DNA of 64,000 nucleotides from Methylocystis sp. SC2 (GTDB taxonomy: Bacteria; Pseudomonadota; Alphaproteobacteria; Rhizobiales; Beijerinckiaceae): the NCBI RefSeq assembly GCF_000304315.1, contig NC_018485.1:2636501-2700500 (forward strand), read 5' to 3'. A program made the translations under genes and the position numbers. Below the pieces are notes generated by a model. That model made no database searches. It saw only the letters and a program-made list of their open reading frames with translations, and was not told where the DNA came from. This document shows, piece by piece, positions 47,080 to 56,176 of this stretch. Position 1 is the stretch's first letter. Each line of letters starts with the position of its first letter.

Positions 47080-47517
47080 CTAACGCATGTTCAGAACGGC
47101 GCGCGGGATTGCGACGGCCTTCTTTCTGGCGCTCAGCAGCGATTCGACCGCGTCGCGCAGCCGTTCAATGTGCAGCGGCTTCGCCAGAAAGCCGTGCGCG
47201 CCCTCAGCGACGCATTCTTGGCCGAATCCGCTCGAAATTTGATCGACGATGACGATGATTTTGGTTTCGGGAACGCGCGCCAGAAACTCCTGAATGAGAT
47301 CCAAGCCATTGACGCGGATGACGCCTTCGGCAAGCATCAGGAGGTCCGGCCGTATTTGCTCCGCTTTTGCGAGCGTTTCGGTCGCGCTCGCAAGTTCATG
47401 CGCCTCATACTCGTCGTGGAGCATGAACTCGATCGCCGCGCGAAAGGCTTCATTGTCGTCCACGACAAAAACGCGCTTGCGTTCGATGACTTTCGCCATC
47501 TTTACGCCGATCTGCAT
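47080..47517 (-). CDS. receiver-domain protein lacking the phospho-acceptor aspartate
   Basis: 145 residues from ATG 47517 (GAGG upstream). The fold is a CheY receiver: RKRVFVVDDNEAFRAAIEFM, IIVIVDQISSGF, and the Lys in HGFLAKPLHIERLRDAVE. The strand that should carry the acceptor reads DLLMLAEGVIRVNG; Asp is missing. It probably works by binding rather than phosphorylation. No output domain. Confidence 0.82.
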   Translation of the reverse strand: MQIGVKMAKVIERKRVFVVDDNEAFRAAIEFMLHDEYEAHELASATETLAKAEQIRPDLLMLAEGVIRVNGLDLIQEFLARVPETKIIVIVDQISSGFGQECVAEGAHGFLAKPLHIERLRDAVESLLSARKKAVAIPRAVLNMR

Positions 47518-47625
47518 GGCAGCCTCGCGCGGTGATTGACTCACGATGATGAAAGCAAGTCGCATGCCGCGCATGGAGCGCTGCGAAGCGGCGCGACCGC
47601 TATGGCGTGTCGACCGGATCGCCAT

Positions 47626-47997
47626 CGTCGCACAGCTGTTTGCAGCAATGGCCGCATAGATTTGGCGGGCTTACGCCGACGGCCAGATCAGTCAAACGAG
47701 GCGCCCTCCCGCCGCGCCTCACGGCGCGATCCTCTGCGCCATTCGACGCCATGCACACAATATCTCTCTGAAAGTAGCGCCAGATAGTTTGGAATTAAAA
47801 CGTTTCCAAACTAGACGTGTGGCAGAAAGACAACAATCATCAAAAAAAATGTTGTATGTGTCTGAAACTATACAGATTACAATACTTCCATTCAACGTTT
47901 TGATCAGTTGACCCCGCCCGGCGCCAAATTTAGCTTTGATCAACTTCTTCGCACGAGGCGAAAGTAGACAACGCATAACTCTCCCTGGCGGTTCCCG
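47626..47997. promoter_or_regulatory. AT-rich control region of the iron-uptake operon
   Basis: 372 bp without a gene. The segment 47755-47900 is strikingly AT-rich for this genome and contains an inverted repeat (listed separately), an ACAACA/TGTTGT pair around 47842, and two TTGATCA copies near 47897 and 47937. This is what a regulated promoter region would look like. Confidence 0.5.
47785..47813. promoter_or_regulatory. perfect inverted repeat, candidate operator
   Basis: TAGTTTGGAA (47785-47794) and TTCCAAACTA (47804-47813) are exact 10-base arms with a 9-base spacer. It lies about 190 bp before the TonB receptor start. An iron regulator (Irr, Fur or RirA) is the obvious candidate, but the sequence does not match a known box. 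Confidence 0.55.
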
Positions 47998-50514
47998 ATG
48001 AGCGACGTAAAATCTCCGATTTCCCTACGCATGCTGACACAGTCGCTTCCGCGGACTCGTGCAGGAGATCTGACGTCGGTAAAGGCGTTGAGCGTTGCTG
48101 CGGCGCTTGCGTCGAGCGTCAGCGCTTCGGCTCTGGCGCAGTCCGCTTCGACGACGTTGCCGCCCGTTAAAGTCGATGCGCCGCACGAGAAGCCGCGCGC
48201 CGCGGCGCCGGCGAAACCCAAGCCCATCGCCGTCGCTCAGCCGCATCCGGCGCATCATCCGGCCGCCAACCAGGCCTCGGGACAGCGGCGCGGGGCGCCG
48301 GGCGCTTCGAGCGCCGGCGGCCAGGGCGCGGGGAGCGGGGGCCTTCCGATCTTCGCTACGGCGCCCAACGCCAATCCTTACGCCGATCCGGTTGCGCCCT
48401 ATAAGGTCGACCGCCTGTCGTCGCCGAAATTCACCGAGCCGGTGCTCAACACGCCGCGCACCATCACGGTGCTGACCAAGGAAGTGCTCGACGACAAGAA
48501 CGCCTTCACGCTGCGTGAAATCGGCCGCAGCACGGCGGGCGTGACGCTGGGAACGGGCGAAGGCGGCAACGCTTTTGGCGACCGCTTCTTCATTCGCGGC
48601 TTCGACGTTCGCAACGACATCTTCGTCGACGGCGTGCGCGATCCCGGCGTCAGCATTCGCGAGAACTTCTATACCGAGCAGGTCGAAATTCTGCGCGGGC
48701 CGGGGTCCACGTTCGCCGGTCGCGGCACTGCGGGCGGCGCGATCAACATCGTCACCAAACAGGCGACCGACCGCGACTTCGTCGAACTCAAAACCATCGG
48801 CGGCTTTTCCGACCACATGAAGCGGGTGACGGCTGACGTCAACAAGGTGATCAGCCCGATCCTCGCGGTGCGCGTCAACGCGCTTTATCACGACTCGAAT
48901 GTCGCCGGCCGCAGCTTCGTCACCGACTATCGCGACGGCGTCGCCGGCTCAGTGGTGTTCAAGCCGCTCGACGACCTGACGCTGACCGCTCAATACACGC
49001 ATGTCTATCAGAATGGCTTGCCGGACTTCGGCGTGCCGTACAACCGGATCTGGAACAGGCCGTTCCCCGAAGGCGTCATTCCTCGCTCCAACTGGTATGG
49101 CTTCCTCGACCGCGATTTCCAAGTTGCGCTGCAGAATTTCGGCACCTTCACCGCCCACTATCGCTACAATGACAATCTCGTATTCGACAATCGTTTCCGG
49201 CAGAGCCGCTCCGTCCTGGATTATATCGGATCGCTGACCGGGAGCGCGGATCTGTTCGCCTCGACGGTGAGAATCGGCGCGCAAAGCCGCTACCAGGTGG
49301 TGAATACGCTCGACAACCAGACGGAGGCGACGCTTAAAGTCGAAACCGGCCCGGTCAAACACGCGCTGGTCGCCGGCGTCGAATTCGCGCGCGAAGGCGT
49401 CACGCGCACCAATTATCAGGGACTCGCCTCCGAGTTGAATGGGATTCCCACCGGCAACACGGTGACCTGCAATCTCTATCTTCCGTGCACCTATCTGCCG
49501 TTCCTGAACACCCCCTACCGCAACACCAATCCGACGCGGATCGCGGTCGATACGAAATCGGGCTATCTGATCGAAACCGCGAACTATCAGGACGTCGTGA
49601 TCGTGAACGGCGGCGCGCGATTTGACGATTACAACATCACGAGCCGCACTGAGACCCTTTCGACATTCGCCAAGAACCATTCAGGTCTCTTCAATTGGAA
49701 CGCCGGCGTCGTCTTCAAGCCGCTGCCGAACGTCAGCGCCTACGCCGCCTACGCCACCTCGGCGACGCCCGTCGGAGCCGAGCTTGACGGCGGCGCGGCG
49801 AATTACGGCGGCTTGAACACGGCGTCGCAAATCTTCGCTCCTCAACTCAACAAGGCGGCGGAGGTCGGTCTGAAGTGGGAGCTGTTCGACAGGCATCTGC
49901 TCGCGACAGCCGCCTTCTTCAAGACGGATGTGAGCGGCGCGAGAGAAGTGAACTCCGGCGTCACCACCGGCAACGCGTCCTATTACGTCCAGGGCGTCGA
50001 TCTTGAGGTTGCGGGCAACGTCACCGACAAATGGATGGTGCTTGGCGGCATCGTGTTGATGGACTCGCGGGTGACCAGCTCCTACGCGCGAACGAATATC
50101 GGTCTTCAACTCGCCAATATCGCGCATGAGTCCTTCAGCCTGCTGTCGAAATACAAATTCGGCGACTTGATCGGCCTTGCTCCGAACGCGCTCGAATTCG
50201 GCGGCCAGGCGATCTATCGTTCCAGGATCTATGGCGGCAACAATATTGTCGCCAATGGCGGCACATCGTTCAACGCGTTTGGCTTGCCGACTCCGACCGC
50301 CACGAATCTCTTGAACGTTCCGACGATCCTGCCTTCGTACTGGCGCTTCGATATTTTTGCGGAGGCGAAGATTGGCCAGAACATCACGATGAAGTTCTCG
50401 GTCAACAATCTCTTCGACCGCACGATCTACGACGCCTTCTATCAGACGGCGACGCCCTTCGCGCAGATGTCGCCCGGCCGCTCGGTCTATCTCGAAACCA
50501 GCATCTTGTTCTAA
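47998..50514 (+). CDS. TonB-dependent siderophore receptor
   Basis: 838 residues. The N-terminus contains a signal-like segment ending ASALAQ and a TonB-box-like [12 protein letters not shown] long Pro/Ala/His-rich linker follows. The plug domain has [40 protein letters not shown] and [20 protein letters not shown]. The 22-strand barrel ends in the terminal Phe ([10 protein letters not shown]). It resembles catecholate receptors of the Fiu class. It is followed by PKHD dioxygenases, exbB, exbD and tonB in one direction. Confidence 0.92.
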   Translation: MSDVKSPISLRMLTQSLPRTRAGDLTSVKALSVAAALASSVSASALAQSASTTLPPVKVDAPHEKPRAAAPAKPKPIAVAQPHPAHHPAANQASGQRRGAPGASSAGGQGAGSGGLPIFATAPNANPYADPVAPYKVDRLSSPKFTEPVLNTPRTITVLTKEVLDDKNAFTLREIGRSTAGVTLGTGEGGNAFGDRFFIRGFDVRNDIFVDGVRDPGVSIRENFYTEQVEILRGPGSTFAGRGTAGGAINIVTKQATDRDFVELKTIGGFSDHMKRVTADVNKVISPILAVRVNALYHDSNVAGRSFVTDYRDGVAGSVVFKPLDDLTLTAQYTHVYQNGLPDFGVPYNRIWNRPFPEGVIPRSNWYGFLDRDFQVALQNFGTFTAHYRYNDNLVFDNRFRQSRSVLDYIGSLTGSADLFASTVRIGAQSRYQVVNTLDNQTEATLKVETGPVKHALVAGVEFAREGVTRTNYQGLASELNGIPTGNTVTCNLYLPCTYLPFLNTPYRNTNPTRIAVDTKSGYLIETANYQDVVIVNGGARFDDYNITSRTETLSTFAKNHSGLFNWNAGVVFKPLPNVSAYAAYATSATPVGAELDGGAANYGGLNTASQIFAPQLNKAAEVGLKWELFDRHLLATAAFFKTDVSGAREVNSGVTTGNASYYVQGVDLEVAGNVTDKWMVLGGIVLMDSRVTSSYARTNIGLQLANIAHESFSLLSKYKFGDLIGLAPNALEFGGQAIYRSRIYGGNNIVANGGTSFNAFGLPTPTATNLLNVPTILPSYWRFDIFAEAKIGQNITMKFSVNNLFDRTIYDAFYQTATPFAQMSPGRSVYLETSILF

Positions 50515-50527
50515 GGGAGCGCCTCGC

Positions 50528-51211
50528 ATGCTTGCTCACATACAGGGCGCGCTCGATCGGAAGGAGGTTAACGCTCTTCGCGAGGCGATGGCGCAGGCGG
50601 CGTGGGAGGACGGCGCCTCCACCGCCGGAGCCAACGCCGGCGAGGCGAAGCGCAATGAGCAGCTCCCGCCCGACTCTGAGATCTCGCGCGCGCTCGGCAA
50701 GCGGCTGCTCTCGTCGCTCCTCGCCAATGCAGCTTTCGTTTCGACGGCTGTTCCGCTGCGCATCTATCCGCCATTGTTCAACCGTTATGGCGTCGGCGAC
50801 CACTTCGATCCGCACGTCGACAACGCGATACGCGGCGACGCCATGACCGGCGCGCGTATCCGCGTCGACCTCGCCGCGACTGTGCTTCTTTCTGATCCCG
50901 ACGAATATGAGGGCGGCGAACTGATTGTTGAGGACATCTACGGATCAAGGCGGTTCAAGCCGCCGGCGGGCGATCTCATTCTTTATTCGGCCGGCAGTCT
51001 GCATATGGTGACGCCTGTCGCCAGCGGCCTACGTCTCGCCTCATTTCTGTGGCTGCAAAGCATGATCCGCGCCGACGAGGCGCGCAGCCTCGTTTGCGAT
51101 CTCGACGAATCGATACAGGAGCTCGCGCCGCGGGTGGGCGCAGACGATCCGGATTTGCGCAAGCTGGTGACCGTCTACCACAATCTCATCCGCTACTGGG
51201 GGGAAGCATAG
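50528..51211 (+). CDS. PKHD-type Fe(II)/2-oxoglutarate dioxygenase (PiuC/YbiX family)
   Basis: 227 residues, AGGGAG before the ATG. Iron ligands His and Asp lie in [11 protein letters not shown], the distal His in [11 protein letters not shown] and the oxoglutarate Arg in RLASFLW; also [12 protein letters not shown] and LPAGDL-like [13 protein letters not shown]. PiuC genes accompany TonB siderophore receptors. The substrate may be the siderophore. A homologous second copy follows. Confidence 0.92.
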   Translation: MLAHIQGALDRKEVNALREAMAQAAWEDGASTAGANAGEAKRNEQLPPDSEISRALGKRLLSSLLANAAFVSTAVPLRIYPPLFNRYGVGDHFDPHVDNAIRGDAMTGARIRVDLAATVLLSDPDEYEGGELIVEDIYGSRRFKPPAGDLILYSAGSLHMVTPVASGLRLASFLWLQSMIRADEARSLVCDLDESIQELAPRVGADDPDLRKLVTVYHNLIRYWGEA

Positions 51212-51216
51212 CGCTG

Positions 51217-51900
51217 ATGCTTATTTGCATACCCGAAGTTCTCTCCAAGCAGCAGGTGGCGTTCTTTCGCGCGGCCATGGACAGAGCGGCGTGGGAGGAT
51301 GGGCGCGCGACCGCAGGTTCGCAGTCCTCTCTGGTGAAGAACAATCTTCAACTGCCGCAGGCCAGCGAAGCCGCGCGCGAACTCGGCGAACATGTGCTCG
51401 AGGCGCTTGCGCGGTCGCCGATGTTCGTCTCCGCGGCGCTGCCGCACAAGATCTTTCCGCCGCTCTTCAATCGCTATGGCGTTGGGCACGATTTCGGATT
51501 GCACGTCGATAATGCGATCCGCGGCATTCCCGGAACGCCGATTCGCATTCGCACGGACCTTTCATGCACGCTGTTCCTCTCGGAGGCGGAGGAGTATGAC
51601 GGCGGCGAGCTTGTGATTGAAGATCGGGTCGGCCAGCAGGAAGTGAAACTTCCCGCAGGCGATCTCGTGCTTTATCCTTCGACGAGCCTTCATCTTGTCA
51701 AAGGCGTCACGCGTGGTGAGCGAATCGCCTCGTTTTTTTGGATGCAGAGCATGATTCGCGACAATGTGGCGCGCGCTTTGCTCTTCGACCTCGATCAGGC
51801 CATCCAATCCCTGACGACTCGGCTGGGCGCCGGCGATCCTGCCTGCGTCAAATTGTCGGGCGTTTATCACAATCTGATCCGAACATGGGCTGAAGCATGA
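51217..51900 (+). CDS. second PKHD-type Fe(II)/2-oxoglutarate dioxygenase
   Basis: 227 residues, same architecture and length as the preceding gene but clearly diverged: [13 protein letters not shown] carries His and Asp, [11 protein letters not shown] the distal His, RIASFFW the Arg. All iron ligands are present, so both copies could be active. The start five bases after the first copy and the shared length indicate tandem duplication. Its stop overlaps the exbB start. Confidence 0.9.
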   Translation: MLICIPEVLSKQQVAFFRAAMDRAAWEDGRATAGSQSSLVKNNLQLPQASEAARELGEHVLEALARSPMFVSAALPHKIFPPLFNRYGVGHDFGLHVDNAIRGIPGTPIRIRTDLSCTLFLSEAEEYDGGELVIEDRVGQQEVKLPAGDLVLYPSTSLHLVKGVTRGERIASFFWMQSMIRDNVARALLFDLDQAIQSLTTRLGAGDPACVKLSGVYHNLIRTWAEA

Positions 51901-52709
51901 AACGTCCTTTGCAGTTTCTCGTGATCTCAATCATTGCGCTTCTCGCTGCGCAGAGCGTCGCAGCCGCGCCAGGGTCGCCAGCGCTCGACGCAGCGATTGC
52001 GGCCACCAAGCCTCATGATCTTTCCGTGTGGACGATGTTCGTCAACGCCGACATCGTCGTGAAGTTCGTGATGGTCGGCCTGTTGCTGGCGTCCGTCGCG
52101 ACATGGACGATCCTCATCGCCAAAACGATTGAACTGAAACGGGCGCGCGAGCGCGTGATGACGGCGATAGGTCGCCTCTCGGAAGCGCGCGGCCTCTCCG
52201 AGGCGCGGCTGGCGCTTGGCGGCGGCGATCGTTTGACGCAGGCGCTGCTTGGCGAGGCGACGCGGGAGATGAAGCTTTCGTCCGATATCGTTGCCGCGCC
52301 CGGCGTGAAGGAGCGCATTGCAGCCTGCTTCGCGGAAATCGAACGCGCCGAAGCGCTTTCGATCAAACGGGGCACCGGACTGCTCGCCTCCGTCGGATCG
52401 ACGGGGCCCTTCATCGGACTGTTCGGCACCGTCTGGGGCATCATGAACAGCTTCATCGGCATTTCCAAAGCGCAGACCACCAATCTGGCCGTCGTCGCGC
52501 CCGGCATCGCCGAAGCGTTGCTCGCAACGGCGATCGGCCTCTTCGCCGCCATCCCGGCTGTGCTCATCTACAATCATCTTGCGCGCCAGGCGTCGGCCTA
52601 TCTCGAGCTCGTTTCTAATCTCTCCGGCGAATTGCTTCGCATCGTCTCGCGCGATCTCGACCGCGCCGGACATGCCGCCGCCACAAACAAGATTCACGCG
52701 GCGGAGTAG
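51897..52709 (+). CDS. exbB: ExbB, energy-transducing inner-membrane protein
   Basis: 270 residues with a signal-like N-terminal helix plus three membrane helices in the MotA/ExbB/TolQ fold. Motifs: [52 protein letters not shown] and [20 protein letters not shown]. It couples proton flow to TonB. ATGA overlap with the dioxygenase gene. Confidence 0.94.
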   Translation: MKRPLQFLVISIIALLAAQSVAAAPGSPALDAAIAATKPHDLSVWTMFVNADIVVKFVMVGLLLASVATWTILIAKTIELKRARERVMTAIGRLSEARGLSEARLALGGGDRLTQALLGEATREMKLSSDIVAAPGVKERIAACFAEIERAEALSIKRGTGLLASVGSTGPFIGLFGTVWGIMNSFIGISKAQTTNLAVVAPGIAEALLATAIGLFAAIPAVLIYNHLARQASAYLELVSNLSGELLRIVSRDLDRAGHAAATNKIHAAE

Positions 52710-52712
52710 ATC

Positions 52713-53138
52713 ATGGCCGTCCATCTCAAAAGCGATCTTCAGGAAACGCACGAAATCAACGTCACACCGTTCATCGACGTGATGCTCGTGCTGCTCATCA
52801 TCTTCATGGTGGCGGCTCCTCTCGCCACCGTCGATCTGCCGGTCGATCTCCCGGCTTCCAACGCCGCGCCGCATGAAAAGCCTGACAAGCCGATTTACGT
52901 GACGATCCAGGGCGACCTCGCGCTGGCCCTGGGCGAGACGCCCGTCAAGCGCAACGATCTCGTTTCGGCGCTCGACGGGCTCCTGGGCGACAAGTCGAAA
53001 CGCATCTATTTGCGGGCCGACTCCAGCGTGCCCTATGGCGAAATGATGGCGATCCTGGAGCGTCTGCGCGCCGGCGGCTATTTGCGCGTCGCGCTCGTCG
53101 CGCTCGACGCCGGCGGCAAGGAGCAGGCGCCGCAATGA
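52713..53138 (+). CDS. exbD: ExbD, energy-transducing protein
   Basis: 141 residues; start three bases after exbB. One membrane helix containing the functional Asp (INVTPFIDVMLVLLIIFMVA), then the periplasmic domain with IYLRADSSVPYGEMMAIL. Partner of ExbB and TonB. Confidence 0.94.
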   Translation: MAVHLKSDLQETHEINVTPFIDVMLVLLIIFMVAAPLATVDLPVDLPASNAAPHEKPDKPIYVTIQGDLALALGETPVKRNDLVSALDGLLGDKSKRIYLRADSSVPYGEMMAILERLRAGGYLRVALVALDAGGKEQAPQ

Positions 53139-53926
53139 GCGCCGCCGCCGCTCTTCAGAAGCCGCAATCGAACGGCAAGCTCTGGGGCGCCGCAGTCGCC
53201 CTCGCCCTGTTTCTGCACGTGGGCGGCGCCGTCGCGGCGCTAATAACCTTACAGGGCGATCTCGACGAGAGCGCCTCCGGCGCGCCGGCGATCGAATTGT
53301 CTCTCGAGCCCGCCGCGCCGCGCGACGCCGAGGCCGCGGATCTGCCGCCGGGCCCCGTCTCGGACGAAGCGGCCGCCGCTGCGCCTTCCGTCGCCGCCTC
53401 GGAGGCGAAAGAGACGAATGAAGAGCGGATCACCCACGCCGAGTCCGAAGACGCCGAGCTCACGCACAACGTCCGCCCAGATAAGCCGATCGAGGAGGAG
53501 AAGACGCATCAGGCGCAGCCGGTCGTCTCGGCCGAGTCCGCCGCTTCGGAAGCGACCGCGCCGCCCAAGTCTGAGGCCGAACGACAATCCGACAGGCCGG
53601 TCGCGCCTGTTCAGGGGGCAGACGCCGTGGCCAACGCCGTGAAGCTCACGTGGCAAAAGGCCTTGCTCTCGCATCTCAACCGACACAAGCGCTATCCGGG
53701 CGCGGCCGGTCGCCGATCCGCTGAGGCGAGCGTTTCCTTCACGCTCGACAGGCGCGGCCATGTCGTCAGCTACAGCATCAAACGTTCTGCGGGACATCCG
53801 CTCTTCGACGACGCTGCGCTGGCGATGATGAAGCGGGCCGACCCGGTCCCGCCGCCGCCGCCGGTAATCGCGGACGAGGGGCTGACCTTCGAAGTGCCCG
53901 TGCAATTTCGCGTCGGCAAAAGATAG
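53135..53926 (+). CDS. tonB: TonB, periplasmic energy transducer
   Basis: 263 residues: N-terminal helix (LWGAAVALALFLHVGGAVAA), a long acidic/Ala-rich spacer, and the C-terminal TonB domain (WQKALLSHLNRHKRYPGAAG, ASVSFTLDRRGHVVSYSIKR, PLFDDAALAMMKRADPVPPP, FEVPVQFRV). ATGA overlap with exbD; last gene of the iron-uptake operon. No clear terminator follows. Confidence 0.93.
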   Translation: MSAAAALQKPQSNGKLWGAAVALALFLHVGGAVAALITLQGDLDESASGAPAIELSLEPAAPRDAEAADLPPGPVSDEAAAAAPSVAASEAKETNEERITHAESEDAELTHNVRPDKPIEEEKTHQAQPVVSAESAASEATAPPKSEAERQSDRPVAPVQGADAVANAVKLTWQKALLSHLNRHKRYPGAAGRRSAEASVSFTLDRRGHVVSYSIKRSAGHPLFDDAALAMMKRADPVPPPPPVIADEGLTFEVPVQFRVGKR

Positions 53927-54134
53927 TGATGCGGCGGTCGAATGTTGTTCGATCGCCGCACGATTTCCGACCCGGCTAGGACGAACTCAGCTGCGACTGA
54001 AGCATGTGGAGATTAGTTTGGAGTTCTCCACAACCCTTCTTCGCGGCTAAGCTTTTCTATTCGTTAAAAAATTTGGAGCATTGTCGGAACAGATTTTCGA
54101 ATCGGCGCTTCATTCCCCGTGTGGAGAGCTGCTC

Positions 54135-54341
54135 ATGCCGCCACATGACAACCGAGCGAGATTGACAGAGACGACAATGCGAGGAAATCGATACACACGC
54201 GATGCGGTTGATGTGGAGCCGAGCGTGAGGCGGCTCGGCGAGCAGCTTAGACGCCAATTTTCCGATATTGCCTCGGAGCCGCTGCCGGACGACATGCTCG
54301 CGCTTTTGGAAGAGCTTAGTCAGGCGAACGCCGTCGAGTAA
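54135..54341 (+). CDS. NepR-like anti-sigma factor, copy 1
   Basis: 68 residues from ATG 54135 with GGAGAG seven bases upstream. The C-terminal half has the NepR pattern: SVRRLGEQLRRQFSDIASEP, then LPDDMLALLEELSQ. NepR binds the ECF sigma factor EcfG until phospho-PhyR titrates it. Neither partner gene is here. A near-consensus EcfG site (GGAAC-N16-GCTT, 54086-54110) lies upstream. Confidence 0.75.
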   Translation: MPPHDNRARLTETTMRGNRYTRDAVDVEPSVRRLGEQLRRQFSDIASEPLPDDMLALLEELSQANAVE

Positions 54342-54363
54342 GCGACAGGCGGCGAGGCCAATC

Positions 54364-54555
54364 TCACTGCGTCTTGTTCGGGCGATTCGCGACGTCCAAT
54401 TTGACGAGGAGATCTTTCAGGCCCTGGGGCGCCGGCTTCATGATCAAATCGAGATATAAAAGCGAGAAGCGCTTTCCAAGCGCCTCGCTCATCGAGCGTC
54501 GCAGCAGTGCTCTCTTGCCCCTTCTATGCTCGAATTTTGGAGGCGCGGCGGTCAT
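54364..54555 (-). CDS. NepR-like anti-sigma factor, copy 2
   Basis: 63 residues from ATG 54555. It contains SEALGKRFSLLYLDLIMKPA, PQGLKDLLVKLD, again the helix-turn pattern of NepR, with PAP replacing PVP. It lies tail to tail with copy 1, 22 bp apart. Its ATG overlaps the stop of the small upstream gene, so it is translated from that message. Confidence 0.6.
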   Translation of the reverse strand: MTAAPPKFEHRRGKRALLRRSMSEALGKRFSLLYLDLIMKPAPQGLKDLLVKLDVANRPNKTQ

Positions 54556-54737
54556 ATCGAGCGCGCCTCCTGCTTGAACAACGACCGCCACGCGGAGCGT
54601 GCGCCGCGCATGTCTTTGCCCGCGGACGCACGTTCGGCGGACCGATCCGTATAGCGGAATGCGCCGCCGCTTCGTGTGGGCGATCTGCCGCGTTTCGATC
54701 GATATTCGACGGTGAATGGGCGAACGGCTTTCTTCAT
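54552..54737 (-). CDS. small basic protein, first gene of a NepR-like operon
   Basis: 61 residues (MKKAVRPFTVEYRSKRGRSP, then TRSGGAFRYTDRSAERASAG...). Not a family I recognise. It is very basic and may bind nucleic acid. Support comes from the ATGA overlap with the NepR-like copy 2 and from a good EcfG-type promoter 35 bp upstream. The ribosome site is weak. Confidence 0.55.
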   Translation of the reverse strand: MKKAVRPFTVEYRSKRGRSPTRSGGAFRYTDRSAERASAGKDMRGARSAWRSLFKQEARSI

Positions 54738-54771
54738 TGATAGATCTTCGTCTTGAGGGGCTCCCTTATAA

Positions 54772-54797
54772 AACCTCGGCGTCACGTCAGATGTTCC
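54772..54797 (-). promoter_or_regulatory. EcfG-type promoter
   Basis: On the minus strand GGAAC (54797-54793) is followed after 17 bases by GGTT (54775-54772). The general-stress sigma EcfG consensus is GGAAC-N16/17-CGTT or close. The -10 lies about 35 bp before the small basic gene and NepR-like copy 2. Confidence 0.65.
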
Positions 54798-54850
54798 AGC
54801 CTTCGAACGCTGACGCAAAATGCCGGACACAACTCTCGCGTCGCATTTGC

Positions 54851-54886
54851 AAATAAAAACGCCGGCGAGGTCGTCTCGCCGGCGTT
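54851..54886 (-). terminator. rho-independent terminator of csbD
   Basis: AACGCCGGCGAG and CTCGCCGGCGTT form a 12-pair stem with a 5-base loop, followed on the minus strand by GTTTTTATTT. It lies 20 bp after the csbD stop. Confidence 0.9.
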
Positions 54887-54905
54887 CTGCAATGATGCGC
54901 TGGAG

Positions 54906-55103
54906 CTAGTGGCGCGACATCCAGCTGTCGACCTGTTCCTTCGCCTTGTCCTTGGCGACGCCGTAGCGCTCCTGGATCATGCCTTCGAGCTGCTCGCGGT
55001 TCCCGTTGATGCGCGCAATGTCATCATCGGTGAGCTTGCCCCACTGCTCCTTCACGTTTCCGGTGAACTTCTTCCAATTGCCTTCGATCGTGTCCCAGTT
55101 CAT
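54906..55103 (-). CDS. csbD: CsbD family stress protein
   Basis: 65 residues, AGGAGG before the ATG. Complete CsbD pattern: MNWDTIEGNWKKFTGNVKEQ, WGKLTDDDIARINGNREQLE, GMIQERYGVAKDKAKEQVDS. Members are abundant under general stress; the exact job is unknown. An EcfG-type promoter and a strong terminator enclose it as a single-gene unit. Confidence 0.95.
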   Translation of the reverse strand: MNWDTIEGNWKKFTGNVKEQWGKLTDDDIARINGNREQLEGMIQERYGVAKDKAKEQVDSWMSRH

Positions 55104-55185
55104 GAATTCCTCCTTGACAGGAGGCGGCCGCAGTCGCGGCGACGCCTTGGAAAGCCGAGCCCGGGCCTAGCTTTCACGAGCATTA

Positions 55186-55210
55186 AACCTTTCGCCGGCC
55201 AAGTTGTTCC
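55186..55210 (-). promoter_or_regulatory. EcfG-type promoter of csbD
   Basis: On the minus strand GGAAC (55210-55206), 16 bases, then GGTT (55189-55186). This fits the alphaproteobacterial general-stress promoter. The distance to the csbD ATG is 82 bp. Confidence 0.75.
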
Positions 55211-55486
55211 CCATCGACTTGCGCCTTCGCTCCGAAATCGCAGTCTAGCCTCTGTCTGAAGCGATCGCTTCTAGCTCGCCAAGCTTGAGAATTCCTGATG
55301 TGTTTCCGCACTATATTAAAAAGCGCCGCGCGAGCGCTCGCAACGAAACTGGGATTTGATGTCAAATGACGCCCCAAATCACGAGAGAACTGCAAAGTTC
55401 ATTTCGCAAAAAGCGGCAGCTGTCGGATGTCGATTGCAGTTGGAGGCTGGGCCTCGCCCACGCTGTCGTTCGATGATGACGATCCA
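55211..55486. other. intergenic stretch between csbD and the J-domain gene
   Basis: No recognisable gene or strong structure. Confidence 0.4.
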
Positions 55487-55951
55487 TTAGGGGAATTGCT
55501 TCATCAGCGCGTCGCGCGCCTCGACGATACGACGGTACTGTTCGTCGCTGCCGCCGGCGTCCGGATGCGCGGTCTTGGCCAATTGTCGAAAGGCGGCGTT
55601 GATCTCGGACGGATTGAGCCGGCCTTCCAACGGCAGCCGTAAGACTTCGCGATGTTCATGGTCATCGTCGATATCAGTCCGCAACAATAGCGTGCGGCGC
55701 TTTTCTCGCGCCGCGAGACGCAGAGTGAGCTGATCTTCCCGCCAACGCTCGCGCGACATAACGAGACATTCGCCAAAGGCGATTCGGCCGAGCGTTTCGA
55801 GTTCGTCAAGGTCGAAGGGCCCCACGACGCCATAGGGCGGCGCCAGAGACGCCTTCCTGCCGTGCTCGTCATGTTGAATATCGCCGATCGTCGCCATATC
55901 CAATATTCCCATCGAGCCGTTCCAGACGACCCATTCCTCTTTGTCCGTCAT
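55487..55951 (-). CDS. J-domain protein (DnaJ-like C-terminus)
   Basis: 154 residues. The first 100 are of no recognised family (VVGPFDLDELETLGRIAFGE, SRERWREDQLTLRL). The C-terminal 50 are a J domain: NPSEINAAFRQLAKTAHPDA with the HPD motif, then GGSDEQYRRIVEARDALM. It should stimulate an Hsp70 (DnaK). ATGs at 55912 and 55897 are alternative starts. Confidence 0.82.
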   Translation of the reverse strand: MTDKEEWVVWNGSMGILDMATIGDIQHDEHGRKASLAPPYGVVGPFDLDELETLGRIAFGECLVMSRERWREDQLTLRLAAREKRRTLLLRTDIDDDHEHREVLRLPLEGRLNPSEINAAFRQLAKTAHPDAGGSDEQYRRIVEARDALMKQFP

Positions 55952-56176
55952 ACGCAGCGCTCATGGATGGACTGACCCCGCGCTTCGCCTTTTGTCCAAA
56001 AGCGTTCACAAGAGCTGGGCCATGAGGCATGCAGGTTCGAAGCCAAAGGCGCGGGCTACGCGCGAACCCGAGCCGCGGGATCGTGCTTCAATTGAGACAA
56101 TCGCATGATGTTGGATTCCGCGCCCCGCGCCTTGGCGTGAGCCTTGCTTGTCACCCGCTAAGGGGAGCAAGACTCG

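Noticed and set aside
54086..54110. EcfG promoter before NepR-like copy 1
   Set aside because: The -10 reads GCTT and not GGTT/CGTT; mentioned as weak and not listed as a feature.
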